Shown here: positions 45,561-54,664 of the stretch, in pieces | Numbering within the stretch: position 1 is the first letter of the stretch | How the letters are laid out: the number at the start of each line of letters is the position of its first letter | Source: Calothrix brevissima NIES-22 | GTDB lineage: Bacteria > Cyanobacteriota > Cyanobacteriia > Cyanobacteriales > Nostocaceae | Length of the DNA: 64,000 nt | Direction: 5' to 3' | Assembly: GCF_002367995.1 (NCBI RefSeq) | Contig: NZ_AP018207.1 | Location: forward strand, 3,347,083-3,411,082 | The notes under the pieces: model-generated | The model's database searches: none | Told to the model about the DNA's origin: nothing | What the model saw: only the letters and a program-made list of their open reading frames with translations | Translations under genes and position numbers: made by a program

Positions 45561-46727
45561 ATGCTCCTAGGATTCAAGACACAACTGAGAGTCAACAAGC
45601 AACAAAGACTACTACTGGCACAACACGCAGGAGTAGCCAGACACGCTTGGAATCAAGGATTAACATTATGTCAACAAGTAATAATACATAACAAAACCAA
45701 CCCAGAAGATAAAATCAAATTTCCCACAGCCATCGACTTACACAAGTGGTTAGTGGCATCAATAAAATCCACCTATTCTTGGTATTATGAAGTATCGAAG
45801 TGCCCTCCTCAGTATGCATTAAGACAGTTATCAGATGCCTTTAAAGCCTTTTTTCAAAAAAACAAGGGATTTCGTAAATTCAAGAAAAAAGGTAGACATG
45901 ACTCCTTTACATTAGATGGTGCAATTCACATTGACCATAGAAAAGTCAAAGTACCTGTAATTGGGTGGCTCAAGACTTATGAGAATTTGCCATTCGGATA
46001 TCAACCCAAATCAGTAACCATTAGCAGACAAGCGGACAAATGGTTTATTTCTTGGAAAATAGAAGTGAACCCGCTCCCTTGTGGAAGAGAAGATATCAAT
46101 GAAACCAATGAATCACAGAACTGTGTGGGAGTTGACCTAGGGATAAATCATTTAGCAACATTGTCAACAGGAGAAATATTTGACGGAGTAAAAAGCTATA
46201 ACAGATATGAAAAGAAATTAGCAAGAATGCAATATTTGAGCCGAGATCAAGAGTTAGGTTCAAATAACTACAGAAAATCCCAGATTAAAATAGCCAGACT
46301 ACACCAAAAAATCGCCAACATCAGAAAAGATACATTACACAAAATCACAACTTATCTGAGCAAAAACCACGCAGTGATAGGGATAGAAGACTTGAATGTA
46401 TCCGGGATGCTGGCAAATGGAAAGTTAGCCAAAGCTATAGCTGATATGGGATTTTATGAATTTCGTAGACAGCTAGAATACAAAACTAAACTTTACGGAA
46501 GTAAGTTAGTAGTTGTGGATAGATTTTATCCCAGCAGTAAGACTTGTTCTAATTGTGGCGAGAAAAAATTATATCTATCACTTTCAGAAAGAATATTTAA
46601 ATGTGAGTATTGCAATTTTGAGTGTGACAGAGATTTAAATGCAGCTCGTAATTTAAAACAACAAGCGGAAAGTGGGTGCGTCACGGTTTCCGTGCGCCCA
46701 ACTTTCGCTCGACAGCGGCTAGATTAG
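45561..46727 (+). CDS. tnpB: TnpB (IS200/IS605-family OrfB), RNA-guided nuclease
   Basis: 388 residues, full length. The helix-turn-helix-like N-terminus (LLLGFKTQLRVNKQQRLLLA-type) precedes a RuvC nuclease split over three parts: D192 in GVDLGINHLAT, E276 in GIEDLNV, and D358 in CDRDLNAARNL. A zinc ribbon has TCSNCGEKK and KCEYCNFEC. TnpB proteins use an RNA from the element's right end to cut DNA next to a short TAM motif and so favour retention of the element. No TnpA (Y1 transposase) is present, so movement would need help in trans. The tail after residue 365 (SGCVTVSVRPTFARQRLD) is unusual and may reflect the overlapping RNA gene. Confidence 0.93.
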   Translation: MLLGFKTQLRVNKQQRLLLAQHAGVARHAWNQGLTLCQQVIIHNKTNPEDKIKFPTAIDLHKWLVASIKSTYSWYYEVSKCPPQYALRQLSDAFKAFFQKNKGFRKFKKKGRHDSFTLDGAIHIDHRKVKVPVIGWLKTYENLPFGYQPKSVTISRQADKWFISWKIEVNPLPCGREDINETNESQNCVGVDLGINHLATLSTGEIFDGVKSYNRYEKKLARMQYLSRDQELGSNNYRKSQIKIARLHQKIANIRKDTLHKITTYLSKNHAVIGIEDLNVSGMLANGKLAKAIADMGFYEFRRQLEYKTKLYGSKLVVVDRFYPSSKTCSNCGEKKLYLSLSERIFKCEYCNFECDRDLNAARNLKQQAESGCVTVSVRPTFARQRLD

Positions 46728-46806
46728 TCGTGTTAGCCTGTGGACTGGATAGTGCCGACACTTCCAGGATGAAGCAGGAAGAAAATGTTAGCGTTTGTTA
46801 GCATTT
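46660..46806 (+). ncRNA. Probable omega-RNA (reRNA) region of the TnpB element
   Basis: In known IS605 elements the guide RNA scaffold covers the 3' end of tnpB and the right end, with the guide taken from DNA just outside. By that rule it lies around here and ends near the hairpin at 46783-46806. The 5' limit is only an estimate. Confidence 0.4.
46783..46806. repeat. Right-end hairpin of the TnpB element
   Basis: AAATGTTA-GCGTTTGT-TAGCATTT: again 8-base arms with one T-G wobble and an 8-base loop, matching the left-end structure. Together they set the element at about 45.45-46.81 kb. Confidence 0.6.
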
Positions 46807-47017
46807 TTCTATCGGAAATCCTCAAAATCTATCAAGGTATTTTTTGGACTTACAGAATTATTGACGTAAATGGGATAATTCATCGCTTCACTCTAGGGAA
46901 AATGCTGCTTGACGCACTTAACATCAAAGAACCCTGGTATGATACCCATGCAAGTCTATAAAAACAGTCACCAATCTGGAATAGACGGAATGCTTGTATC
47001 CGTAAGAAATTTATTGT

Positions 47018-48124
47018 ATGGCTAAGAAATACCAAGCTAACGCTTTTTTGAAATTAGAAAACGAGAAATTATATGCTATCTTCGCTTGGAGTCAGCGAAC
47101 AGCAGAAATTATTCCTGCTAAATCATGGCTGACAGTATTGGAAATTTTTGTACATGAAAATTCTTTAGAGAAAGCATATCAAATCTTTCAACAAGTTAAG
47201 TTAGCTCCAATTACAGAAAAAGTTATCCAAGAACTAACTCAATATGAGCCATTTCTTGACGATGCTGTAGTTTCTTTAGCAAATAGTAGTATCACCTTTT
47301 TTGCTAAGGGATTTCGCAGTTTTATTGAAAAAGAATTGCAATTTGAACTGGGTTTATTAAGTCGAGCAACTTACCAAGTGCTACCGCAATTGTTTGCTCA
47401 ATCTGTATTAATAGACGATTTAGAATCTATTGCAACTATCCAAGACTTTAAAAAAGTAGTAGCACACCTAGAAAATCTTGGTTTATTATCACCAGCCAAA
47501 GGTACAATAGATTGGGGCGATTTAAAAAAGACAGTTCCGATTTGTCAGGTATTTGGCTTTACGCGTGGTACTCCAGTTGATAGATACTATCTCAACAAAT
47601 TTATCCAAGAAATTCAACCGCAAATTGTTGGTAATATTTTAGAAATAGGTGGAACGCCTAAAGACAAAGATTTCTATCAAGTTAATGCAGGTACTTCATA
47701 TCGCATTCTGAATATAGAAGCTGGCCCTGGAGTTGACATCGTTGGGGATGTCCATGATGCATCACTGGTAGAACCAAACTCTTTAGATTCTGTGATTATA
47801 TTTAATGTTTTAGAACATTGTTATGCACCCTGGCTAGTAGCAGAAAATATTCACAAATGGCTGAAACCAGGTGGTAAATGTTTTGCGATGGTACCCAGCG
47901 CCATCAGAATTCATGCAACTCCTGTGGATTATTGGCGACCTTTACCAGATGCTTTTAATTGGATGTTCAGAAGCTACGCGCAACAACAGTTATATGTTTA
48001 CGGTAATCCCATAACTGCGATCGCTAGTTATCATGGCATCGTCGTTGAAGAACTGACAACGGAAGAACTAGATGCTTTTCATCCAGATTATCCGGTTGCT
48101 ACTTGCATTATAGCTGAAAAATAA
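47018..48124 (+). CDS. SAM-dependent methyltransferase, long N-terminal region
   Basis: 368 residues. The first 190 are helical and unrecognised. The methyltransferase domain (about 200-350) has ILEIGGTPKDKDFYQV in place of a strict GxGxG loop, ILNIEAGPGVDIVGDVHD, SVIIFNVLEHCYAPWLVAEN and WLKPGGKCFAMVP. PVDYWRPLPDAFNWMF is common in methyltransferases that sit with glycosyltransferases. The degenerate SAM loop is typical of that branch. A glycosyltransferase gene follows after 74 bases on the same strand. Substrate unknown. Confidence 0.82.
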   Translation: MAKKYQANAFLKLENEKLYAIFAWSQRTAEIIPAKSWLTVLEIFVHENSLEKAYQIFQQVKLAPITEKVIQELTQYEPFLDDAVVSLANSSITFFAKGFRSFIEKELQFELGLLSRATYQVLPQLFAQSVLIDDLESIATIQDFKKVVAHLENLGLLSPAKGTIDWGDLKKTVPICQVFGFTRGTPVDRYYLNKFIQEIQPQIVGNILEIGGTPKDKDFYQVNAGTSYRILNIEAGPGVDIVGDVHDASLVEPNSLDSVIIFNVLEHCYAPWLVAENIHKWLKPGGKCFAMVPSAIRIHATPVDYWRPLPDAFNWMFRSYAQQQLYVYGNPITAIASYHGIVVEELTTEELDAFHPDYPVATCIIAEK

Positions 48125-48198
48125 AACTAAATATTCTGTAAAATAATGCTAGCTTTTTACTTTCAATACTCTGATCCTAAACCCAAAAAATCCCCATT

Positions 48199-48861
48199 AT
48201 GAGTCCTATTAATTTTGACATAAATCCAGAAATATCTGTGGTTTTATGTACATACAATCGCGCCCAGCATTTAAGCAATGCTATTAATAGCGTCGTTAAC
48301 CAAAGCTTTACAGATTGGGAATTGATTGTAGTGGATGATGGCAGCAAAGATAATAGTTTTGAAATTGTCAATCCCTACCTAGAGAAATATAATAATATTC
48401 GGTATTTGAAACATCAAAATAAAAAACTAGGTTACGCAAAAAATGCTGGGATTCAGGCATCTTTTGGTAAATATATTACTTTTATTGATAGCGATGATGT
48501 TTATAAAACTAATCATCTAGAATCAAGAATAGCATATATGAAAGCTAACCCAGAACTTGACTTAATCGAAGGTGGGTTTGTATCTGACGACAACATTTTT
48601 TTTGAAGATTATTTTCAACCAGGAAAAATCATTAATCTGCGAGACTGTATTTTAGGCCCAACTTTTTTTGGCAAGCGGTACGTCTTTTTTGAGTTACAAG
48701 GATTTAAAAATCTTCCCTTTGCAGAGGATACAGAATTCTGGGACAGAGCAGAAAGAATTTTTAAAACTCAAAAACTAGAAGAACCGCAAACTTATATTTA
48801 TACAAGAGCAGAAGATAGTATTACTAAGACAGTTTATAAAGATATTTCCCCATCTAGTTAA
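48199..48861 (+). CDS. Family 2 glycosyltransferase
   Basis: 220 residues, GT-A fold. ISVVLCTYNRAQHLSNAINS opens the nucleotide-binding half, WELIVVDDGSKD contains the conserved DD, and FIDSDDVYKTNH is the DxD metal site. ELQGFKNLPFAEDTEFWDRA matches the acceptor side ED motif. It transfers a sugar from a nucleotide donor to a glycan or lipid. No membrane helix is present. The sugar-binding lipoprotein gene begins 10 bases after its stop. Confidence 0.9.
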   Translation: MSPINFDINPEISVVLCTYNRAQHLSNAINSVVNQSFTDWELIVVDDGSKDNSFEIVNPYLEKYNNIRYLKHQNKKLGYAKNAGIQASFGKYITFIDSDDVYKTNHLESRIAYMKANPELDLIEGGFVSDDNIFFEDYFQPGKIINLRDCILGPTFFGKRYVFFELQGFKNLPFAEDTEFWDRAERIFKTQKLEEPQTYIYTRAEDSITKTVYKDISPSS

Positions 48862-48870
48862 CTACTGGAC

Positions 48871-50193
48871 ATGAGAATTAACATTATTTCCTCTATCAGG
48901 AATTTATTTGGCGAATTTATTGCTTCTCCTCGACGGCTTTCAATTATCGCCTTTGCCTTTTGTTTGTGTCTAGTATTTTTATCTAGTTGTCAAAGTCCAG
49001 TCAAGCAAGATAATAGTGTAATTCATCTGACACTTTGGCAAGGAATCAATCCGCCTGTAAATCGGGAAGTATTTCAGAAACTGGTAGCTAAATTTAATCA
49101 AACTCATACTGATGTTCAGGTAGATTCTATCTTTGCTGGCGGATACGAACAACAATTACCAAAAATATTAGCAGCAGTTGTTGGTAATTCATCTCCTGAT
49201 ATTCTGGCATTTTATCCGCAAATTACCGGACAATTAGTAGAATTAGGGGCTGTTAAATCGTTAGATGATTGGTTTGAAAAATTGCCCATCAAATCAGAAA
49301 TTAATCCCAATTCACTGGAAGAATTGAAATTAGAAGGTCACCTGTGGTCAGCCCCACTTTATACTAGTAATATTGGCATTTTTTACCGTCCTAAGCTGTT
49401 TAAAGCTGGGGGAATTACAGAAACTCCCAAGACTTGGGAAGAATTACGAAAAGTTGCCAAAAAATTGACTATAGATAGCAATGGTGACAAGCGACCAGAA
49501 CAGTACGGGATGTTATTACCCTTAGGTAAAGCAGAATGGACTGTTTTTAGTTGGTTTCCCTTCTTATTGAGTGCTGGGGGAGAAGTTGTCACAAATAACC
49601 GACCCAATTTAACTAACCCTGGAGCTATTAAGGCTTTAAAATTTTGGCAAGATTTGATGAAAGATGGTTCTGCTACTCTTTCTCCTCCAGAACGGGGTTA
49701 TGAAGAGGATGCTTTTATTGCTGGTCGTGTAGCGATGCAAATTACAGGCCCTTGGACTTTTATTACTAGGTCTAATGTTGATTATGGGGTATTTCCCATC
49801 CCGGCAAATGTGAATCAAGCTACAGTGATTGGTGCGGCGAATTTGTTTGTGATGAAGACTACACCAGAAAGAGAAAAAGCTGCACTCAAGTTTTTAGAGT
49901 ATGTTGTGGGTGAAGAATTTCAAACAGAATGTAGTATTGGGACAGGTTTTTTACCTGTGAACATGAAAGCGGCTCAAAGTGAAGTTTACCAGCAATATCT
50001 CAAACAAAAACCTTGGTTAAAAGTGTTTTTTGAGCAAATGCAAACCGCCTATATGCGACCTACTATTGCTGGTTATAGTCGTCTTTCTGATGGTTTGGGT
50101 AGAGCGATTGAGTCTACATTAATGGGTAGAGCAACTGCGGAAGTCGCGTTGCAAAAGGAGCAAGAGCGGTTAGATTTAATTTGGGGAAATTAG
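48871..50193 (+). CDS. ABC-transporter sugar-binding lipoprotein
   Basis: 440 residues. A 20-residue cytoplasmic leader precedes the hydrophobic core, and lipobox FLSSC marks Cys40. The rest is a family 1 (maltose/glycerol-3-phosphate type) solute-binding protein: LTLWQGINPPVNREVFQKLV, then PDILAFYPQITGQL, and VAMQITGPWTF. It should sit in the outer leaflet of the inner membrane and present a sugar to an ABC permease. No permease or ATPase gene is near, so the partner must be elsewhere. An STRR array begins on the base after its TAG stop. Confidence 0.92.
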   Translation: MRINIISSIRNLFGEFIASPRRLSIIAFAFCLCLVFLSSCQSPVKQDNSVIHLTLWQGINPPVNREVFQKLVAKFNQTHTDVQVDSIFAGGYEQQLPKILAAVVGNSSPDILAFYPQITGQLVELGAVKSLDDWFEKLPIKSEINPNSLEELKLEGHLWSAPLYTSNIGIFYRPKLFKAGGITETPKTWEELRKVAKKLTIDSNGDKRPEQYGMLLPLGKAEWTVFSWFPFLLSAGGEVVTNNRPNLTNPGAIKALKFWQDLMKDGSATLSPPERGYEEDAFIAGRVAMQITGPWTFITRSNVDYGVFPIPANVNQATVIGAANLFVMKTTPEREKAALKFLEYVVGEEFQTECSIGTGFLPVNMKAAQSEVYQQYLKQKPWLKVFFEQMQTAYMRPTIAGYSRLSDGLGRAIESTLMGRATAEVALQKEQERLDLIWGN

Positions 50194-50228
50194 TCAGTTG
50201 TCAGTTGTCAGTTGTCAGTTGCCAGTTG
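50194..50228. repeat. STRR heptamer array (TCAGTTG x4, CCAGTTG)
   Basis: Five consecutive 7-base units start at the first base after the stop of the sugar-binding gene. Short tandem heptamers of this sort are typical of heterocystous cyanobacteria. Confidence 0.85.
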
Positions 50229-50230
50229 TT

Positions 50231-50262
50231 AGAGACGCGATTAATCGCGTCTGTACAATTGT
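50231..50262. repeat. Palindromic repeat GACGCGATTAATCGCGTC, copy 3
   Basis: AGAGACGCGATTAATCGCGT, then CTGTACAATTGT. It lies between two convergent genes, where it could also serve as a terminator. Confidence 0.75.
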
Positions 50263-50281
50263 CAACAGTCAACAGAAAAGT

Positions 50282-52351
50282 TTACTCTGTTATACCTAAC
50301 CTATCTAAAATAAAGGCGTATTCAAAAGCTAGTTCGCGTAAGCTTTCATAACGTCCAGATGCGCCGCTATGTCCTGCGCCCATGTTGGTTTTTAACAGGA
50401 GAATATTGTTATCTGTTTTGAGTTCTCTGAGTTTAGCTGTCCATTTTGCCGGCTCCCAATATTTGACGCGAGAATCATTTAAGCCGGCGGTAATTAACAT
50501 ATCTGGGTAATCTTTTGCCTCAACGTTATCGTAGGGCGAGTAAGATTTCATGTATTCGTAATACACTGGATCGTTGGGATTACCCCATTCTTCCCATTCC
50601 ATTGCTGACAGGGGTAAGGAAGTATCGAGAATTGTGGTGACTATATCAACAAAGGGAACGTGAGCAACTACGGCTTTGAATAATTCAGGACGCAGATTCA
50701 CAACTGCTCCCATTAATAAACCACCAGCACTACCACCTGTAATAATTAGGCGATCGCTCTCTGTCCAATTTTCTTGAATCAAATAGTCGGCACAGGCGAT
50801 AAAATCTGTAAAGGTGTTCTTTTTCTGTAAAAATTTCCCGTCTTCATACCATTGTCTTCCCATTTCCTCGCCACCCCGGATATGCGCGATCGCAAAAATT
50901 ACGCCTCTATCTAACAATGTCAGGCGATTTGAGGAAAAGGTAGCCGGGTAAGAAGAACCGTAAGCACCGTATCCTGTTAGTAGCAGGGGATTGGTACTAT
51001 CTTTTTTAATTCCTCGTTTATAAACAATGGAAATGGGAACTTTTGTACCATCTTCAGCAGTAGCCATTAGCCACTCGCTTTGATATTGGGTTCTGTCGTA
51101 ACCTCCCAATACCTCCGTTTCTTTTTGCAATTCCCGCTCATTTGTTTCCATGTTGTAGTCGAAAACAGATTGCGGGGTAATAAACGAGGTGTAATGGAAG
51201 CGTAAAATATTTGTATTAAATTCTGGGTTACTACCTTCGTAAAATTCATAGGTAGGTTCAGGAAAAGTAATATTACTTTCTTTACCCGTCGCTAGGTTTC
51301 TGATTCTGGCAGTTTCTAAACCACCTTTGCGTTCATAAATTACTAAATGATTTGCAAATAAACTAATTCCTGATAATAATACATCTGCTTGATGAGGAAT
51401 TACAGTCTGCCAATTTTCTTTACTGGGTGCAGTTACTAATGTTTTAACTAATTTAAAATTGGTAGCTTCATCGTTAGTTACAATATAAAAGTAATCGCTA
51501 TGATGATCGACTTCATATTCCATCCCTGTAGTGCGGGGATGAATTAATTTCCAATCGCCTTCAGGATGATTTGCATCTAAATAATGTACTTCTGTGGTGA
51601 TGCTGCTTCTTAACAGCATGAAAATATAAGCTTGACTGCGGGTTTTATCTACATATAAATGGTAAATATCATCAAGTTCTTCATAAATTAATATATCGTC
51701 TTCAACATCAGTTCCTAAAGTATGGCGTAATAGCTGATAAGGACGATTAGCATCATCAAGTGTAGTATAAAATATTGTTTGATTATCGTTAGCCCAAGCT
51801 ACAGAAAAATAAGTATCGGGAATAGTTTCGGCGGCTAATTCACGAGTATTTAAATCTAAAAAATACAGCGTATATTGCTCAGATCCACAGGTATCAACTG
51901 AGTAAGCTAAAATTTGATGATTGGGGCTAATCTCAAATACGCCTAAGCTAAAAAACTCATGTCCTTTGGCGAGTTCATTTTCATCTAACAGTACTTCTTC
52001 TGCTGCTTCTAAACTACCGTATTTGCGGCAATAAATCGGATAATCTTTACCTTCTTCTGTACGGATATAATAGTAGTATTCATCTTTGCGGTATGGCACT
52101 GAAAGGTCAGTTTCTTTAATCCGTGCCAACATTTCCTGATAAAGTTTAGTTTGCTGCGATCGCGTGTGTTGCATCATCGCCGCAGTATAGGTATTTTCAG
52201 CTTCTAAATAAGCAATAACTTGGGGATTTTCATCATCCCGCAGCCAAAAGTAGTTGTCAATGCGGCGATCGCCATGTAACTCCAACTCCTCTGGCTGTTT
52301 GTTGGCAACTGGTGGTTTAGTAATATTGGGTACAAAATTATCCTGAGACAT
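50282..52351 (-). CDS. Oligopeptidase B-type S9A prolyl oligopeptidase family serine peptidase
   Basis: 689 residues, normal length. The N-terminal beta-propeller (about 75-400) leads into an alpha/beta hydrolase. The nucleophile Ser lies in ITGGSAGGLLMGAV, the Asp in LITAGLNDSRVKYWEP and the His in MGAGHSGASGRY. Tyr-Gly in LLTGYGAYGSSY marks the oxyanion side. Such enzymes cut short peptides after basic residues in the cytoplasm. It lacks a signal peptide, as expected. Confidence 0.95.
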   Translation of the reverse strand: MSQDNFVPNITKPPVANKQPEELELHGDRRIDNYFWLRDDENPQVIAYLEAENTYTAAMMQHTRSQQTKLYQEMLARIKETDLSVPYRKDEYYYYIRTEEGKDYPIYCRKYGSLEAAEEVLLDENELAKGHEFFSLGVFEISPNHQILAYSVDTCGSEQYTLYFLDLNTRELAAETIPDTYFSVAWANDNQTIFYTTLDDANRPYQLLRHTLGTDVEDDILIYEELDDIYHLYVDKTRSQAYIFMLLRSSITTEVHYLDANHPEGDWKLIHPRTTGMEYEVDHHSDYFYIVTNDEATNFKLVKTLVTAPSKENWQTVIPHQADVLLSGISLFANHLVIYERKGGLETARIRNLATGKESNITFPEPTYEFYEGSNPEFNTNILRFHYTSFITPQSVFDYNMETNERELQKETEVLGGYDRTQYQSEWLMATAEDGTKVPISIVYKRGIKKDSTNPLLLTGYGAYGSSYPATFSSNRLTLLDRGVIFAIAHIRGGEEMGRQWYEDGKFLQKKNTFTDFIACADYLIQENWTESDRLIITGGSAGGLLMGAVVNLRPELFKAVVAHVPFVDIVTTILDTSLPLSAMEWEEWGNPNDPVYYEYMKSYSPYDNVEAKDYPDMLITAGLNDSRVKYWEPAKWTAKLRELKTDNNILLLKTNMGAGHSGASGRYESLRELAFEYAFILDRLGITE

Positions 52352-52387
52352 GATCGATGATCGGTAGCAATTGACTGCTGGGTAAAC

Positions 52388-53143
52388 TTAAGATGAGCTA
52401 GAATTTACAGATTTGGAGTTTTGCTTTCTTTTTAAAGTACACAAGCCAATTGCGGGAATAAATCCCAGAATAAAAGCTGTAAATCCTTGCCCATTCCAAT
52501 ACAATATCGAAGTCCGGCTAGCTTCGGGAATAAAATTTTGCAATAAAGAAAGCAGCCAAATTAAAGTACTGATGAAGAAGAAGCAAACTGCTGGCAGAAA
52601 ATTCCACCACCAACAGTTGACGGTGTAGCGTCGCAACACTAGCCACTGACAAAATCCCAGCCAAACGCCAGAAATAATATAAGCCAGTGTAGATAAACCA
52701 CCAACAATCACCACAGCTTCCGGGGGTAAATTTTCGTTAAAGGATGCAGCAAGAGAGTTGATATAGTTAATCCAGCCTGTAGAAACGCTGCTAGCAATTT
52801 GCCACCCGATGGTGGTAGCTAGTAACCACCACCAGCCAGGGATATAGGAACGCATTACCAGCGCTTGATCGGCGGCGAAAATCAAAGCAAATACGATACT
52901 GCTGACAAAACTGACTAAAAAATTCCAGATTTGCGGATCTGGAAGAAAATCTGGTGATAACTGATTGAGCAGATTTTCCGCAGCTATACTAGCAAAGCCA
53001 CCGACAACCCATCCCAAACAGGTGATGCAGGTAAACTTAATCAGGAAATTTTGAGTTTGAGAACGCGGGATCAAAAACTTTCCAAGTTTGGTAGCGTTCT
53101 GATTGGCTGGAGCAGGAGCGGAAGTTGGGGAATCAGCTGACAT
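52388..53143 (-). CDS. Hypothetical multi-pass membrane protein
   Basis: 251 residues with about six hydrophobic helices. Trp-rich membrane segments (YIPGWWWLLATTIGWQIASS, LGFCQWLVLRRY) recur and look like an internal duplication: 'QALVMRSYIPGWWWL' and 'QWLVLRRYTVNCWWW' are parallel. No enzymatic motif. It ends 37 bases before the oligopeptidase gene on the same strand and may be co-transcribed with it. The family is cyanobacterial and unassigned. Confidence 0.72.
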   Translation of the reverse strand: MSADSPTSAPAPANQNATKLGKFLIPRSQTQNFLIKFTCITCLGWVVGGFASIAAENLLNQLSPDFLPDPQIWNFLVSFVSSIVFALIFAADQALVMRSYIPGWWWLLATTIGWQIASSVSTGWINYINSLAASFNENLPPEAVVIVGGLSTLAYIISGVWLGFCQWLVLRRYTVNCWWWNFLPAVCFFFISTLIWLLSLLQNFIPEASRTSILYWNGQGFTAFILGFIPAIGLCTLKRKQNSKSVNSSSS

Positions 53144-53355
53144 ATAACTGATATATAAAGTTAAGTTAAGCAGATACTAATACCGCTTGAGAAAAATTAA
53201 AAGTCAAAAGACTTTGATTTTCGGCTGTTGTAGGTTCTCAATGGGGGAATGATTGAGTTGGCATCTATGAGGTGAGATAGCTTCCTGAAAAAGCGTAATC
53301 TCGGAATGATAAGCTAAACAGTGGCATAAAAAAGTGACTTAGGATGAAGTGTTAA

Positions 53356-54408
53356 ATGGGTGTTTCCTCAACAGCTCCTAGACTCCTCATGGCAGCTCGC
53401 GGTGAAATAGTAGACCGTCCTCCTGTATGGATGATGCGGCAAGCGGGAAGATACATGAAAGCATATCGAGATTTAAGGGAGAAGTATCCTTCTTTCCGCG
53501 ATCGCTCAGAAATTCCCGAAGTAGCAATTGAGGTATCCCTACAGCCTTGGAGAGCCTTTCAACCAGACGGGGTAATTTTATTCTCCGACATTGTAACGCC
53601 ATTGCCTGGTTTAGGCATTGACATGGACATTGCTGAAGGTAAAGGGCCAATTATTCACTCGCCCATTCGCACTCAAGAACAAGTTGATAACCTGCTTCCC
53701 TTCGAGCCTGAAGCATCCCTGCCGTTTATCAAAACCATATTGCAGGCGTTGCGTCAAGAGGTAGGGAATCAATCAACGGTATTAGGCTTTGTCGGTGCGC
53801 CTTGGACATTAGCTGCTTACGCAGTCGAGGGTAAAGGTTCTAAAACCTACTCGATTATCAAGAATATGGCGTTTTCTGACCCGACAATTCTGCATCAGTT
53901 TTTAGCAAAACTCGCAGATGCGATCGCAGTTTACGCCCGCTACCAAATTGACTGTGGTGCTCAAGTTGTGCAAATGTTTGACTCTTGGGCTGGTCAATTA
54001 AGTCCTCAAGATTATGACACCTTTGCCCTTCCCTATCAAAAACGGGTGTTTGAACAAGTCAAACAAACCCATCCCGATACACCGTTAATTTTGCTGGTTA
54101 GCGGTAGTGCTGGTGTATTAGAGAGAATGGCAAAATCTGGTGCAGATGTTGTGACTGTAGACTGGGCTGTAGACATGGCAGATGCTAGAGCCAGATTAGG
54201 TAAGCACGTGAAAGTACAGGGAAATCTCGACCCTGGTGTATTATTTGGTTCTAAAGCGTTTATCCGCGATCGCATTCTCGATACCGTTCGCAAAGCTGGT
54301 AATTGGGGTCATATTCTTAACCTCGGTCATGGTGTACTACCAGAAACTCCAGAAGAAAATGTCGCTTTCTTCTTTGAAACCGCAAAGCAACTGAATGTAT
54401 TGGTTTAG
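53356..54408 (+). CDS. hemE: Uroporphyrinogen decarboxylase
   Basis: 350 residues, normal length. The substrate-binding N-terminal loop [20 protein letters not shown] holds the conserved Arg pair. Further signatures are [16 protein letters not shown] with the catalytic Asp, [20 protein letters not shown] and [17 protein letters not shown]. It turns uroporphyrinogen III into coproporphyrinogen III for haem and chlorophyll. STRR units begin directly after its TAG stop. Confidence 0.98.
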   Translation: MGVSSTAPRLLMAARGEIVDRPPVWMMRQAGRYMKAYRDLREKYPSFRDRSEIPEVAIEVSLQPWRAFQPDGVILFSDIVTPLPGLGIDMDIAEGKGPIIHSPIRTQEQVDNLLPFEPEASLPFIKTILQALRQEVGNQSTVLGFVGAPWTLAAYAVEGKGSKTYSIIKNMAFSDPTILHQFLAKLADAIAVYARYQIDCGAQVVQMFDSWAGQLSPQDYDTFALPYQKRVFEQVKQTHPDTPLILLVSGSAGVLERMAKSGADVVTVDWAVDMADARARLGKHVKVQGNLDPGVLFGSKAFIRDRILDTVRKAGNWGHILNLGHGVLPETPEENVAFFFETAKQLNVLV

Positions 54409-54450
54409 TTAGTTGTCAGTTGTCAGTTGTCAGTTGTCAGTTGTTAGTTG
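54409..54450. repeat. STRR heptamer array (TTAGTTG, TCAGTTG x4, TTAGTTG)
   Basis: Six 7-base units in register with the hemE stop codon, beginning one base after it. Same unit as the array at 50194. Confidence 0.85.
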
Positions 54451-54664
54451 ATGATTAACAACTGATAATTGACATATTTATGTAGATTGGCGCAATTAAT
54501 GACAACTGGCGGGGTCTTTCATTTGTCATTGGTTTATTGCAATTGTGGATGTACTTATTTACGGTTTTGACAATCTCCTCAATCTGTCACTCCATTGGGA
54601 ACTAAAAATTCATTAGCAGCTACTAATATAAATAAACTTAAATAAATAAAACTTAAAAATATTT

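Noticed and set aside
50194-50262. CRISPR-like direct repeats
   Set aside because: Units are contiguous heptamers without spacers, so this is an STRR array followed by a palindromic repeat.
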